A DNA stretch of 20,170 nt from an uncultured Clostridia bacterium (GCA_947629635.1 CANREO010000007.1:1-20170); one strand, 5' to 3'; counted from the stretch's first letter, positions 1 to 8,206 are shown. The notes: generated by a model from the letters alone, not told the origin. Made by a program: numbers and translations.

Positions 1-233
1 AAAAGGCTCTTTTGCGCGACGTAGGCGTGCGCTCCGCCGACCCGACACTTGCCAATATGGAAGAGGAGCTTTTAGCGCGAATCAACGCGCTTAAGATAGG
101 GGCGCAAGGCTTCGGCGGCGACACGACCGCGTTTTCGGTGCATATAGGCAAGTACCCGACGCATATATCCGCCTTGCCCGTTGCCGTAAATATACAATGC
201 AACGCCGTGCGTATTGGGAGGGCAAAGCTATGA
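1..233 (+). CDS. Fumarate hydratase (class I, Fe-S) alpha subunit, C-terminal end only
   Basis: The frame is open from the left edge to a TGA at 231-233, so only the last 76 or so residues are present. The segment GFGGDTTAFSVHIG, then PTHISALPVAVNIQC, is the typical end of the alpha subunit of two-subunit class I fumarases and L-tartrate dehydratases. In that family it contributes to the [4Fe-4S] pocket that hydrates fumarate to malate in the cytoplasm. The beta subunit starts inside its stop codon (ATGA, 230-233), so the two are translationally coupled. Fumarase and tartrate dehydratase cannot be told apart from this fragment. Fumarase is favoured because an oxaloacetate decarboxylase operon lies nearby. 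Confidence 0.9.
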   Translation, partial: KALLRDVGVRSADPTLANMEEELLARINALKIGAQGFGGDTTAFSVHIGKYPTHISALPVAVNIQCNAVRIGRAKL

Positions 234-763
234 TGGGATCGATGTTCAAACATTTGTCCATGCCGTTTGACGGCGAAGAACTGTCCCGTCTGAGAGCCGG
301 CGACTATTGTCGTTTGAGCGGCGCTCTTTTTACGGCGCGCGATGCGGCTCATCTGAGACTGACGAAGGCGATCGAAGCGGGCGATACGTTGCCTTTCGAG
401 CTCAGGGGACAAACGATTTACTATGTCGGTCCGTGCATGCGGAACGGCAAACCCATATCGGCCGGTCCGACGACATCTTTTCGTATGGATGCCTATGCTC
501 CCACGCTGTACAGGCAAGGGGTAGCGGCGACCATAGGCAAGGGTGACAGAGGGGAGAACGTATACGAGGCGATACGCGAGACGGGCGGAGTGTATTTTGC
601 TGCGATCGGCGGCGCTGGCGCGCTGTATGCCAACGCAATAAAGAGTTCTCGACTTGTGGCTTATCCCGAACTTGGGACAGAGGCAGTATATCGCTTTGAA
701 GTGGAGGAATTTCCGGTAATAGTGGCGATAGACGCCCACGGGTGCAGTATATACGAGCGCTGA
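230..763 (+). CDS. Fumarate hydratase (class I) beta subunit
   Basis: This is a complete protein of 177 residues, the usual length for the separate beta subunit (FumA C-terminal / TtdB-like domain). Recognisable family segments are LRAGDYCRLSGALFTARDAAH near the N-terminus, the substrate-binding loop SAGPTTSFRMD (about residues 82-92), GKGDRGENVYEA, and a GGAGALYA turn. It pairs with the alpha subunit to form the active Fe-S hydratase interconverting fumarate and malate. I chose the ATG at 230 because GGGAGG (215-220) sits about 9 bases upstream and the ATG overlaps the alpha stop. An in-frame ATG at 197 lies inside the alpha subunit and has no ribosome binding site. A second in-frame ATG follows at 233. 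Fumarase versus tartrate dehydratase is not resolved by sequence alone. Confidence 0.92.
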   Translation: MMGSMFKHLSMPFDGEELSRLRAGDYCRLSGALFTARDAAHLRLTKAIEAGDTLPFELRGQTIYYVGPCMRNGKPISAGPTTSFRMDAYAPTLYRQGVAATIGKGDRGENVYEAIRETGGVYFAAIGGAGALYANAIKSSRLVAYPELGTEAVYRFEVEEFPVIVAIDAHGCSIYER

Positions 764-780
764 CGGCGCGAAAAGTTATG

Positions 781-806
781 GGGCGGCGCGAGGCCGCTCG
801 TTTATT
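781..806 (+). terminator. Weak intrinsic terminator after the fumarase genes
   Basis: The arms GCGGC (783-787) and GCCGC (793-797) close a GCGAG loop, extended by two outer pairs including one G-T. A short, interrupted T-rich stretch (TTTATTA) follows. It lies 18 bases after the beta-subunit stop. The stem is short and the T tract imperfect, so termination may be partial. Confidence 0.45.
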
Positions 807-855
807 ATGCTTTAAGTTAAAACGTATTTTAATTGTTTTTGCCATTAAAAAATGC

Positions 856-884
856 TTGCGCGCCTGCGATTGCGCGTGTATAAT
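856..884 (+). promoter_or_regulatory. Sigma-A-type promoter for the lipoprotein gene
   Basis: TTGCGC (856-861) is separated by 17 bases from a perfect TATAAT (879-884). The predicted start at about 891 leaves a leader of some 30 bases before the ATG at 922, with GGAG at 911-914. Confidence 0.7.
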
Positions 885-921
885 AGATATACTATTGATA
901 TTTTCTTTATGGAGATAGATG

Positions 922-3300
922 ATGAAGAAGAAGCTTATTGTTGCAATTTCACTCATACTGTTGCTCGCCATAAGCGTGACGGTGTTTGTAGGTTGCGACG
1001 CGATTATCACAAGGAATGACGAGCGCGATATGTTGCAGAAGGTCGCCACTGTCAAATACGAGGGGCAGGAGGATTACGTCTACAAGTTCGAACTCAAGTC
1101 CAGTTTTGACAGCTATGCCTATTATTACAATAACTATTATGGCATGAGTTATGAAGAGGCGGCGGATTATATTTTGCGTTCATTGGCACAACAAAAGTTG
1201 CTTGTGTTGTATGCAAAGGCGCGAGTATCCGAGCTCAAAGGGCTGGAAGGGATCCCGAGCGATATCGGCACGTTGCTCTCGGACAGTGAAAACAATAAGG
1301 CCATCAAAGATTCCAACGAGAGCCTCAAAAATTCTTTGAAGACTCTCATACAAGAGGATATTACCGACGACAATTACAATTCGGGCACCACGGACGATGT
1401 CTCCGACGATGACGACGGCGACGAGGAAATCACCGACGCCGTGACCGTCCGCTATGAATCGAACGGCGGCAGCGAGGTGACAAAGCAAAAGCTCCAGCGC
1501 AACAAGAAGGCAAAGGAACCTACGGAACCCACCAAGGACGGATATACCTTCTATGGTTGGTATGCCGATGCAAACTGCGACGGCGATGAATGGGATTTCG
1601 ACGCTCCCGTTGCCGAGGATATGACGCTTCATGCCAAGTGGGTGGAATATACCGCTCCGCGCACAGTCATGCCCGAAGAAGAGGAAGAGGACGATTATGA
1701 CCCGGAGCACAACTTTGCGGAGGGCGAAACGTTTGAAAAGAAATTTTTCGATTATACCGTAGACGAATTCTTCGAAGAGTTTAAAGAGGAGGATTTTGTC
1801 GATGACATAAAAGTGGACGAAGGCGAAAATCGCGACGATATGCTCAAAGATTACATTCGCGAAGGGCTTACCACACTCAAAAACAATCTCACAAAGAATC
1901 TTTACAAAAAAACGCCGAATGAGTGCTATGACTATTATGTCAACAATCAAAAAGAGTCCCTGTTGACGACCAGATTGGAGAGAATGATAGGAGCTGAAGC
2001 GCTGAAGCAGTTCAACAAGAATATAGAAGGCGATATCCAACTTGAGTACGACGCGACGATCAAGCGCAACGAAGAAAGCTTTGCCGCTTCCGACACCGCT
2101 TATTCGAGCGCGCTTGGCAGCAACCTCGGCGGAACATATTTTAATCCCGACATTACGGGCGCAGAAAATAGTTACGGTTTTGTCATCAATATCCTGTTAA
2201 GGTTGCCTGAAGATGACCTTAAGATATTGACGGATATGATAGCAAACAATCCTCACGACCGCGAGTCCGTACGCATCAAGCGCAACTATTTGCTAAGCAA
2301 CATGTACGTCAAGGTCTCCAATCCGAAGTATAAGGCGGAAGAACCTGTCCTTGACTCCGAGGGCAACGAAATAGATCTGCGCGATCCGATGACTGATCCC
2401 AAAAATCCGTACAATAATGTCGATCCGTTGATTTTCGATAACTCTTACGAGCATAAGGACGGCGAAGGCAACGTCTCTAACAACTATGACCAAATTATAG
2501 GATTCGGCAAAAACGACGACGGCGATTACGAAGTGCAATACAATGCGTATGAGCATCCGTCCATGGCATATTTGTTGGAAGAAGTCCCGGCTTTTGACAT
2601 CGGCGGCAAGGTAGGCATAATCCATCAGATCCACAACAGTTTCAAGATGGTAAACGACGCGGCGGATCTGAATGTAGCGCAGCGCGTGTATTGGCTGCGC
2701 AAGATCGCTACGGCTTGGGCTTATCTCGTAGGAGACGACACGGGTACGGTGACAAGCAGCAGCAACAACAACGGGCTTGGCTATCTTATCACTCCAGAGG
2801 GCGAGGACAGTTCATATCTTGAAGATTTTACGTCATATGCCAGAGAGTTGATCAAGTCCGGGACGGGCAGTTACTATGCAAGTGGTTACGACGCTTCGAA
2901 CGCCGCATTGTTCAAAGGCGCGGAGTCGGGCGGCGCATTTGCCGGCGACCAAGTCGCATTTGCGATAGCGGACAGCTTTATAGATTCGGCAAGCACATCG
3001 GGTTATGCGGGAGTGTTTGTATTGCTCAACAGCTATACGGTTTATGACGGATCTCTGTATAATGCTTTGACGGGCAACACCCTTGACGGAACGGGCAAAC
3101 TTCCGCTTGATTATCCGTCCTCTTTTGCCAAAGATCCCGACGATGCGAAAACGATCAAGGATGTCATAAAGGAAAATATCGAGACGACGAGGAAAAGTTC
3201 GGCTTATACGCTCGAAGTGAATACGATGGGCGAGAAATATATGGATCAAATCGTATATCATAAGAAAGCGTATAAATCTTTATGGAAAGATCTCGATTGA
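922..3300 (+). CDS. Large acidic surface lipoprotein with one InlB B-repeat, function unknown
   Basis: This 792-residue protein starts with a lysine-rich, hydrophobic signal peptide ending in VFVGC, a lipobox with the lipidated cysteine at about residue 25. The mature protein should be tethered to the outer face of the membrane. Residues of about 30-120 are helical and loosely resemble the N-terminal region of SurA/PrsA-like chaperones; this is weak. An Asp/Glu-rich linker follows (about 150-172). One InlB B-repeat (Listeria-Bacteroides repeat) spans about 174-240, recognisable by VTVRYESNGG, GYTFYGWYAD and MTLHAKW. A second acidic stretch and a long domain I do not recognise make up the rest, rich in Tyr, Asn and Asp. 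The ATG at 922 is preferred over 919 because GGAG at 911-914 is then 7 bases away. The gene has its own promoter and a strong terminator. A foldase or substrate-binding role is possible but unproven. Confidence 0.75.
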   Translation: MKKKLIVAISLILLLAISVTVFVGCDAIITRNDERDMLQKVATVKYEGQEDYVYKFELKSSFDSYAYYYNNYYGMSYEEAADYILRSLAQQKLLVLYAKARVSELKGLEGIPSDIGTLLSDSENNKAIKDSNESLKNSLKTLIQEDITDDNYNSGTTDDVSDDDDGDEEITDAVTVRYESNGGSEVTKQKLQRNKKAKEPTEPTKDGYTFYGWYADANCDGDEWDFDAPVAEDMTLHAKWVEYTAPRTVMPEEEEEDDYDPEHNFAEGETFEKKFFDYTVDEFFEEFKEEDFVDDIKVDEGENRDDMLKDYIREGLTTLKNNLTKNLYKKTPNECYDYYVNNQKESLLTTRLERMIGAEALKQFNKNIEGDIQLEYDATIKRNEESFAASDTAYSSALGSNLGGTYFNPDITGAENSYGFVINILLRLPEDDLKILTDMIANNPHDRESVRIKRNYLLSNMYVKVSNPKYKAEEPVLDSEGNEIDLRDPMTDPKNPYNNVDPLIFDNSYEHKDGEGNVSNNYDQIIGFGKNDDGDYEVQYNAYEHPSMAYLLEEVPAFDIGGKVGIIHQIHNSFKMVNDAADLNVAQRVYWLRKIATAWAYLVGDDTGTVTSSSNNNGLGYLITPEGEDSSYLEDFTSYARELIKSGTGSYYASGYDASNAALFKGAESGGAFAGDQVAFAIADSFIDSASTSGYAGVFVLLNSYTVYDGSLYNALTGNTLDGTGKLPLDYPSSFAKDPDDAKTIKDVIKENIETTRKSSAYTLEVNTMGEKYMDQIVYHKKAYKSLWKDLD

Positions 3301-3318
3301 TAAAAGCGCAAAACAGTG

Positions 3319-3349
3319 AAAAATCATCCGAAACGTCGGATGATTTTTT
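3319..3349 (+). terminator. Strong intrinsic terminator after the lipoprotein gene
   Basis: ATCATCCGA (3323-3331) pairs perfectly with TCGGATGAT (3336-3344) around an AACG loop. It is preceded by an A run that extends the stem and followed by a T run (3344-3349). It lies about 20 bases after the stop. Confidence 0.92.
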
Positions 3350-3415
3350 ATAGCATTGTTGTGCGCACGCGCGTGATAATGTTAATATAATATATAGAAA
3401 TAATTATTTTCAAAT

Positions 3416-3448
3416 TATACCTTCAATCGGTTGAAGGTATATTTTTTT
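3416..3448 (+). terminator. Intrinsic terminator hairpin overlapping the decarboxylase promoter
   Basis: TATACCTTCAA (3416-3426) pairs perfectly with TTGAAGGTATA (3431-3441) across a TCGG tetraloop, followed by seven Ts (3442-3448). This is a classic terminator. There is no gene between it and the terminator at 3319, so it would stop read-through, or transcripts starting near the TATAAT at 3386-3391. Its right arm also supplies the -35 hexamer TTGAAG of the next promoter. Confidence 0.8.
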
Positions 3449-3459
3449 AATGTTATAAT
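3431..3459 (+). promoter_or_regulatory. oadA: Promoter of the oad decarboxylase operon
   Basis: TTGAAG (3431-3436), a 17-base spacer and a perfect TATAAT (3454-3459) fit a sigma-A promoter. The predicted start at about 3466 leaves a leader of roughly 22 bases that includes GGAGG (3477-3481). The -35 hexamer is the right arm of the terminator hairpin just upstream. Confidence 0.65.
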
Positions 3460-3487
3460 GTACTGGAATATTTTTTGGAGGATTATG

Positions 3488-4900
3488 ATGGAAAAAGCGA
3501 AAACTGCTGTAAAAGCCAAAAAGGTTCAATTTACGGAAACCGTTTTGCGCGACGCAAATCAGTCCTTGATTGCGACCCGTTTGCCCTACGACAAATTTGC
3601 AAATATCCTGCCCACGATGGACAAGGCCGGATATTATTCTGTGGAGTGTTGGGGCGGCGCAGTGTTTGACGTCTGTCTGAGATACCTTGACGAAGACCCT
3701 TGGAAGAGGCTTCGCGACCTCAGAAAGAATATGCCGAATACAAAGTTGCAAATGCTGTTGCGCGGTCAAAATTTATTGGGGTATAAGCATTATCCCGACG
3801 AGATCGTAAAAATGTTTGTCGAGAAGTCAGTTGAAAACGGCATCGACATCATCCGCATTTTTGACGCGCTCAACGATTTGAGAAATATTGAGGTCGCTAC
3901 TTCCACCGCGTTGAAGTGCGGAGCTACCGTGTCGGGTACGCTCAGCTATACGCAGAGCCCCGTACATACTCTCGAGGCATTTGCGAAGCAGGCTAAACAA
4001 ATGCAAGATATGGGAGTTTCCACAATCTGCGTGAAAGATATGGCTGGCGTTATGACTCCCGAAGAGGCATATGAGCTTATCGGCGCGATAAAGAGCGAAG
4101 TCAAATTGCCCGTCGTACTTCATACGCACTGCACGACCGGTATGGCGTATATGACTTATTTGAAGGCTATCGAAGCCGGCGTCGACGTCATCGACACGGC
4201 AACGTCGTGCTTCTCCGGCGGCACTTCGCAGCCCGCTACGGAGACGTTGAATTATGCTCTCAAGCAAATGGGCTATGAAACGGGGCTTGACGACGCGATC
4301 TTGAAGAGCGTCAACGATTTCTTCAAGCCTTTGCGCGACGAATATCTTAAAGATGGATTGCTCAATCCAAAGATGATGGCGACAGATACGGACGCGCTCA
4401 ATTACAAGGTGCCCGGCGGCATGCTTTCCAATTTGGTTTCGCAGCTGAAGGCGCAAAACGCCATGGACCGTTTCGAGGAAGTGCTTATCGAAACGCCCAA
4501 GGTGCGCGAGGATCTCGGTTATCCGCCTCTTGTCACTCCCATGAGCCAAATGGTGGGCGTGCAAGCCACAAATAACGTGCTTGCCGGCGAGAGATATAAA
4601 AACATTTCCAAAGAGGTCAAGGCATATTGCCGCGGCGAATACGGCACTGCACCGGCTCCTATCGACCCCGAAGTCATGAAAAAGGTCCTCGGCGACGAGA
4701 AGCCTATCGAGGGAAGATTCGCCGACACTTTGGAACCTGTGTTTGAAAAGACCAAGAATGAGCTGGAAGGCGTCGCGAAATGCGATGAGGACGTGCTCAG
4801 TTATATTCTTTTCCCACAGGTCGCGGAAAAGTATTTTGCCGCTCGCAAGGCTAAGGAAGAGAAGATTGTCAAGTACACAATCGCTCCCGTGGAGGAGTAA
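3488..4900 (+). CDS. oadA: Oxaloacetate decarboxylase alpha subunit / pyruvate carboxylase subunit B (carboxyltransferase)
   Basis: This 470-residue cytoplasmic carboxyltransferase moves the carboxyl group of oxaloacetate to biotin, leaving pyruvate. The TIM-barrel signature is clear: ETVLRDANQS near residue 15 (metal-binding Asp), LLRGQNLLGYKHYPD, IRIFDALND, the CVKDMAG lysine segment (carbamylated Lys in the family), and LHTHCTTG with the two metal-ligand histidines. The C-terminal third is the PYC_OADA helical domain. Unlike the enterobacterial protein of about 590 residues, it stops before any biotinyl domain. Biotin is instead carried by the separate protein at 5322-5714. The ATG at 3488 is favoured over 3485 because GGAGG (3477-3481) is then 6 bases away. 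It is the first gene of a four-gene operon. Its sequence fits the oxaloacetate/pyruvate branch better than methylmalonyl-CoA or glutaconyl-CoA decarboxylases, which use a different carboxyltransferase fold. Confidence 0.93.
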   Translation: MEKAKTAVKAKKVQFTETVLRDANQSLIATRLPYDKFANILPTMDKAGYYSVECWGGAVFDVCLRYLDEDPWKRLRDLRKNMPNTKLQMLLRGQNLLGYKHYPDEIVKMFVEKSVENGIDIIRIFDALNDLRNIEVATSTALKCGATVSGTLSYTQSPVHTLEAFAKQAKQMQDMGVSTICVKDMAGVMTPEEAYELIGAIKSEVKLPVVLHTHCTTGMAYMTYLKAIEAGVDVIDTATSCFSGGTSQPATETLNYALKQMGYETGLDDAILKSVNDFFKPLRDEYLKDGLLNPKMMATDTDALNYKVPGGMLSNLVSQLKAQNAMDRFEEVLIETPKVREDLGYPPLVTPMSQMVGVQATNNVLAGERYKNISKEVKAYCRGEYGTAPAPIDPEVMKKVLGDEKPIEGRFADTLEPVFEKTKNELEGVAKCDEDVLSYILFPQVAEKYFAARKAKEEKIVKYTIAPVEE

Positions 4901-4902
4901 AT

Positions 4903-5325
4903 ATGAATATGAATTTACTGTGCGGCATTTTGAATAAGGATGATCACCTTAAAATCGTCGATGCGCTTCTTCTCGCTTTGATAGGCATTGTCATCGTCTT
5001 TATAGTGCTTATAGCTCTTATGCTGATTGTGTCGCTGGTGGGCAAAATTTTCGACGGTAGTGAAAAACTCAAGGAAAAGCATCCCGAATGGGGCGAAAAA
5101 ATCGCCGCTACAAAGGCCAAACTTATGTTTTGGAAGAAACCGGCTCCGATTGAGACTCCCGTTGCTCCGGAACTTGCGACAGGAACTTGTGGCGAATTGA
5201 AACTTGTAAATACCGATGAGCGCGACGCGGCAATGATTATGGCCATAGTAGCGGACAATATGGGCGTGCCTCTCAACGAGTTGCGCTTCAAATCCATCAA
5301 AAAAGCGGAGGAAGAGGAAAAATGA
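4903..5325 (+). CDS. oadG: Decarboxylase gamma/delta membrane subunit (OadG family)
   Basis: This 140-residue protein has one membrane helix at about residues 20-47 (rich in Ile, Val and Leu), then a Lys/Glu-rich segment and a Pro/Ala linker. The C-terminal segment ends in MGVPLNELRFKSI, a tail seen in Clostridia-type OadG/MmdD proteins. In the known complexes this subunit anchors the soluble carboxyltransferase to the sodium-translocating beta subunit and helps assembly. The gene begins 2 bases after the alpha-subunit stop, with GGAGGAG at 4891-4897 placed inside the end of that gene. Its own stop overlaps the start of the biotin carrier (ATGA, 5322-5325), so the operon is tightly coupled. 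The family diverges fast, so the assignment leans partly on context. Confidence 0.88.
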   Translation: MNMNLLCGILNKDDHLKIVDALLLALIGIVIVFIVLIALMLIVSLVGKIFDGSEKLKEKHPEWGEKIAATKAKLMFWKKPAPIETPVAPELATGTCGELKLVNTDERDAAMIMAIVADNMGVPLNELRFKSIKKAEEEEK

Positions 5326-5714
5326 TTTATAAGGTCAGCTTAAACGGCAAAGTTTATGAAGTAGAAGTGGAAAAGGGTGAAGCTTGTATAAAGGCGGAAT
5401 ACGACGCGGCATTGCCGCAGGCGGCTCCCACGGCACAAGTTGCAGCAGCTCCTCAGCAAGCTCCGGTTTCCACCCCTTCCGCTCCTCAAGCGGCAGCAAG
5501 CGCGGCGGCTGTAGCCGCTCCCATGCCCGGAAACATCAATGCGGTCAAGGTCACAAGCGGACAGACGGTCAAAAAGGGCGATGTGCTCATCATCCTGGAG
5601 GCTATGAAGATGGAAAATGAAATCGTTGCTCCCAAGGACGGCAAAATAGGTCAAATCTTTGTGCAAAAAGGCGCCGCTGTAGACACGGGCGCTCCGCTGA
5701 TCGAAGTTATTTGA
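5322..5714 (+). CDS. Biotin carboxyl carrier subunit of the decarboxylase
   Basis: This 130-residue biotinyl protein receives the carboxyl group from the alpha subunit and carries it to the membrane beta subunit. A short N-terminal beta segment (1-20) is followed by an Ala/Pro/Gln-rich flexible linker (about 29-66). The lipoyl/biotinyl domain (67-130) contains EAMKMEN, with Lys96 as the expected biotin-attachment residue. A biotin protein ligase must act on it; none is in this window. It starts inside the stop of the preceding gene (ATGA), with AGAGG just upstream. Similar stand-alone carriers are called GcdC, MmdC or OadC depending on the complex, so I give no symbol. The partner carboxyltransferase suggests the oxaloacetate type. 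Confidence 0.94.
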   Translation: MIYKVSLNGKVYEVEVEKGEACIKAEYDAALPQAAPTAQVAAAPQQAPVSTPSAPQAAASAAAVAAPMPGNINAVKVTSGQTVKKGDVLIILEAMKMENEIVAPKDGKIGQIFVQKGAAVDTGAPLIEVI

Positions 5715-5722
5715 GGTGCCAA

Positions 5723-6928
5723 ATGAACATAGGTCAAATCATAAAAAACATTTGGGATAACAGCGGCTTCAATCGTCTGGGACTGACCGGCGGTTGGCAG
5801 TCGGCAGTGATGATAATCATTGCGCTGTTTTTCCTCTATCTCGGCATCAAAAAGAAGTTCGAGCCTTTACTTCTGGTAGGCATAGCATTCGGCATGCTGC
5901 TGACAAATTTGCCGGCAGGAGAAGGCGATATGCTCTTCCATTCGGAATGGTGGACAGGCGCGGAAGCCGTCGAGGGAGGCATCGATTATGTGCACATACT
6001 TCAATATGGAGGGCTCCTCGACATACTCTACATAGGCGTCAAGACGGGCGTTTATCCATGTTTAATCTTTATGGGCGTCGGCGCCATGACGGACTTCGGA
6101 CCCATGCTGTCAAGACCCAGCTCATTGATTCTCGGAGCGGCAGCGCAGGGCGGCATTTATCTTGTGCTTATTTTGGCGGCGGCTACCGGTATGTATACCG
6201 GCGGCGAGGCGGCTTCGATATCTATAATCGCGGGCGCTGATGGGCCTACGGCGATCTTCCTCACCAAGACGCTCGCTCCGCAATTGCTTGCTCCTATCGC
6301 TGTGGCGGCGTACAGTTATATGGCGCTCATTCCGCTCTTGCAACCTCCGTTTATGAAACTCCTGACAACAAAGAAGGAGCGTATGACTGTTATGACGTCT
6401 ACAAGGAAAGTCAGCAAGAAAGAAAAAATCATTTTCCCGATACTCGTCACTATAGTCGTTTCATTGCTTCTGCCTTCTGTTGCACCACTGCTCGGAAGTT
6501 TGATGTTCGGCAACCTGCTGAAAGAATGCGGAGTGACGGAACGCCTCAGCGATACGGCGCAGAATGCACTGATGAACATCGTTACGCTCTTCCTCGGCAT
6601 CTCCGTGGGCGCGACTGCAGTAGGCGCGACATTCCTCACCACAAAGACGCTTGTCATCATAGTATTGGGACTTGCCGGATTTGTCCTCGCGACGATATGC
6701 GGATTGCTGATCGGCAAGTTGCTTTATGTCATTTCAAAGGGCAAGATCAATCCTCTCATCGGTTCCGCCGGTGTTTCGGCTGTGCCTATGGCTGCAAGAG
6801 TGTCAAATACCGTCGGATTGCAGTATAATAAGGGGAACTACCTGCTCATGCATGCCATGGGCCCCAACGTTGCGGGCGTGATAGGGTCGGCAGTAGCGGC
6901 CGGTTTCCTGCTTGCAGTGTTTGCATGA
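5723..6928 (+). CDS. oadB: Sodium ion-translocating decarboxylase beta subunit
   Basis: This 401-residue polytopic membrane protein decarboxylates carboxybiotin and couples this to Na+ export. Family marks are IIAGADGPTAIFLT (Asp173, matching the Na+-binding aspartate of OadB), SAGVSAVPMAARVSN, and the C-terminal GPNVAGVIGSAVAAG with the Asn and Ser implicated in ion transport. Length and helix pattern match OadB/MmdB/GcdB. The annotated start is the ATG at 5723, 8 bases after the carrier stop, with GAGGTG (5713-5718) overlapping that stop. An upstream TTG at 5711 overlaps the previous gene and lacks a site. It closes the alpha-gamma-carrier-beta operon. The whole complex converts decarboxylation energy into a sodium gradient usable by Na+-coupled transport or ATP synthesis. 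Confidence 0.95.
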   Translation: MNIGQIIKNIWDNSGFNRLGLTGGWQSAVMIIIALFFLYLGIKKKFEPLLLVGIAFGMLLTNLPAGEGDMLFHSEWWTGAEAVEGGIDYVHILQYGGLLDILYIGVKTGVYPCLIFMGVGAMTDFGPMLSRPSSLILGAAAQGGIYLVLILAAATGMYTGGEAASISIIAGADGPTAIFLTKTLAPQLLAPIAVAAYSYMALIPLLQPPFMKLLTTKKERMTVMTSTRKVSKKEKIIFPILVTIVVSLLLPSVAPLLGSLMFGNLLKECGVTERLSDTAQNALMNIVTLFLGISVGATAVGATFLTTKTLVIIVLGLAGFVLATICGLLIGKLLYVISKGKINPLIGSAGVSAVPMAARVSNTVGLQYNKGNYLLMHAMGPNVAGVIGSAVAAGFLLAVFA

Positions 6929-6934
6929 TGAAAG

Positions 6935-6962
6935 ATCCGTGCGCGGTTTTCCGCGCACGGAT
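6935..6962. other. Perfect 12-bp hairpin after oadB
   Basis: ATCCGTGCGCGG (6935-6946) and CCGCGCACGGAT (6951-6962) form a perfect GC-rich stem with a TTTT loop, 7 bases after the oadB stop. No T run follows on the + strand, so it is not a textbook terminator. It may act as a 3'-end stabiliser, a factor-assisted terminator or a partial block before the exporter gene. Confidence 0.7.
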
Positions 6963-6994
6963 AGCACGCTTAGGCAGCGCAAATATGTAAATTT

Positions 6995-7942
6995 ATGAAC
7001 ATTGGACGCAAGAATTCTATATTTGGCAGTTTGATGCTACTACTGTGTGCCTGCGTGTGGGGCTTTGCCTTTGCAGCGCAGAGCACGGCAGTGGATTCTA
7101 TAAATGCCGTAGCATTCAATTCGTTGCGTTTTGTGCTTGCCACGGGCGTTTTATTTTTGGTTTTAATTGTAAAATATTTCATAGAAAAAAAGTTTGGTAA
7201 AAACTCGCACGGTTTCAATATGTCCACAATTCTCGGCGGCGCGCTGTGTGGCCTGAGTCTGTTTTTGGCAAGCAACGTCCAGCAATATGCTATTGCTTAT
7301 ACAACCGTGGGCAAGGCAAGTTTCATCACAGCCATGTACATTGTCATAGTGCCCGTGTTAGGGTTGCTGATGAGAAGAAGAGCAAGCGTGTTATGCTCGT
7401 TTGCGATCGCGATAGCCGCAATAGGGTTTTATTTTATGTGCATAGGGGATGAACTGAAGCTCAGTTACGGCGATGGACTGATGTTGTTGTGCGCAGTGCT
7501 TTTTTCCATTCAAATTTTGTTTATTGACTTTTTCGGAAGAGACAGCGACCCCATAAAAATAACTTTTGTACAATTTTTTACGGCTTCCGTCCTCAATATT
7601 CCCAGCATGGCGGTCTTCGGCTTTCCTATGTCCGCGCAAATAGGAAGTTGCATACTTCCCATACTTTACGTCGGGCTATGTTCTACCGGACTCGGTTACA
7701 CTTTGCAGTCGATCGGTCAGAAATATACGGAGCCCGCAGTAGCTACGCTCATTATGAGTCTGGAGTCTGTCATCGGGATGATAGGCGGCATAATCTTTTT
7801 GCACGAGACTCAAACCGTGCGCGAGTTGGCCGGCTGTTTGCTTGTGCTTATAGGCGTATTTCTTGCGCAATTTGAAATTCCTCGCAGATTTTTGGTGTTC
7901 GACAGGCGCACATTTGCGCTTACGCAACGTAGCGCGCGTTGA
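6995..7942 (+). CDS. EamA/DMT-superfamily transporter
   Basis: This 315-residue membrane protein has about ten hydrophobic helices arranged as two five-helix halves, the layout of drug/metabolite transporters. The first half opens with LMLLLCACVWGFAFAAQ and includes FNSLRFVLATG, matching the N-terminal EamA pattern W-G-x-x-F and the conserved Arg in helix 2. The second half ends with PAVATLIMSLESVIGMIGGIIFLHE, the typical EamA helix 8-9 segment with its glutamates. These proteins usually export metabolites or amino acids, but the substrate cannot be read from sequence. The ribosome binding site before the ATG at 6995 is poor, and I see no separate promoter, so expression may depend partly on read-through from the oad operon. 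The last 20 residues are basic and probably cytoplasmic. Confidence 0.9.
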   Translation: MNIGRKNSIFGSLMLLLCACVWGFAFAAQSTAVDSINAVAFNSLRFVLATGVLFLVLIVKYFIEKKFGKNSHGFNMSTILGGALCGLSLFLASNVQQYAIAYTTVGKASFITAMYIVIVPVLGLLMRRRASVLCSFAIAIAAIGFYFMCIGDELKLSYGDGLMLLCAVLFSIQILFIDFFGRDSDPIKITFVQFFTASVLNIPSMAVFGFPMSAQIGSCILPILYVGLCSTGLGYTLQSIGQKYTEPAVATLIMSLESVIGMIGGIIFLHETQTVRELAGCLLVLIGVFLAQFEIPRRFLVFDRRTFALTQRSAR

Positions 7943-8150
7943 CAGCCCTATTTTAAGTTGGCAATATTATTTTTTCATTAATTTTTTGTATATTCAATAA
8001 CTAATTAGCGTTTATAAGGTAGTTTTTGTATATCGTTATTGCATTTTTCATGAGGCAGAGACACTTTTGAAAATTTCTTGTGCGATTTGCAAAGAAAATC
8101 ATATCGAAAACTTGTTTTTTTTGACTTTTTAAAATATTTTTTGCTATGCA

Positions 8151-8179
8151 TTGAAAATATTTTTGCGAATGTCTATAAT
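8151..8179 (+). promoter_or_regulatory. aqpZ: Promoter of the aquaporin gene
   Basis: TTGAAA (8151-8156), 17 bases, then perfect TATAAT (8174-8179). The predicted start is about 8186, giving a leader of about 20 bases with GGAGGG at 8197-8202. The 200 bases upstream are very AT-rich and show no gene. Confidence 0.8.
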
Positions 8180-8206
8180 TATGTTATCAATACATTGGAG
8201 GGCAAT

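Noticed and set aside
402..1055. A long minus-strand frame across the fumarase beta and lipoprotein starts
   Set aside because: It runs antisense to a clear fumarase gene, crosses its terminator and the next promoter, and has no family features; it is a shadow of the coding strand.
6935..6962. Intrinsic terminator of the oad operon
   Set aside because: The stem is perfect but no T run follows on the + strand, so it is listed only as a hairpin.
8078..8206. N-terminal extension of the aquaporin by 43 codons
   Set aside because: The extension covers the TTGAAA/TATAAT promoter and ribosome binding site, and aquaporins begin at the KYLAEFIGT segment.
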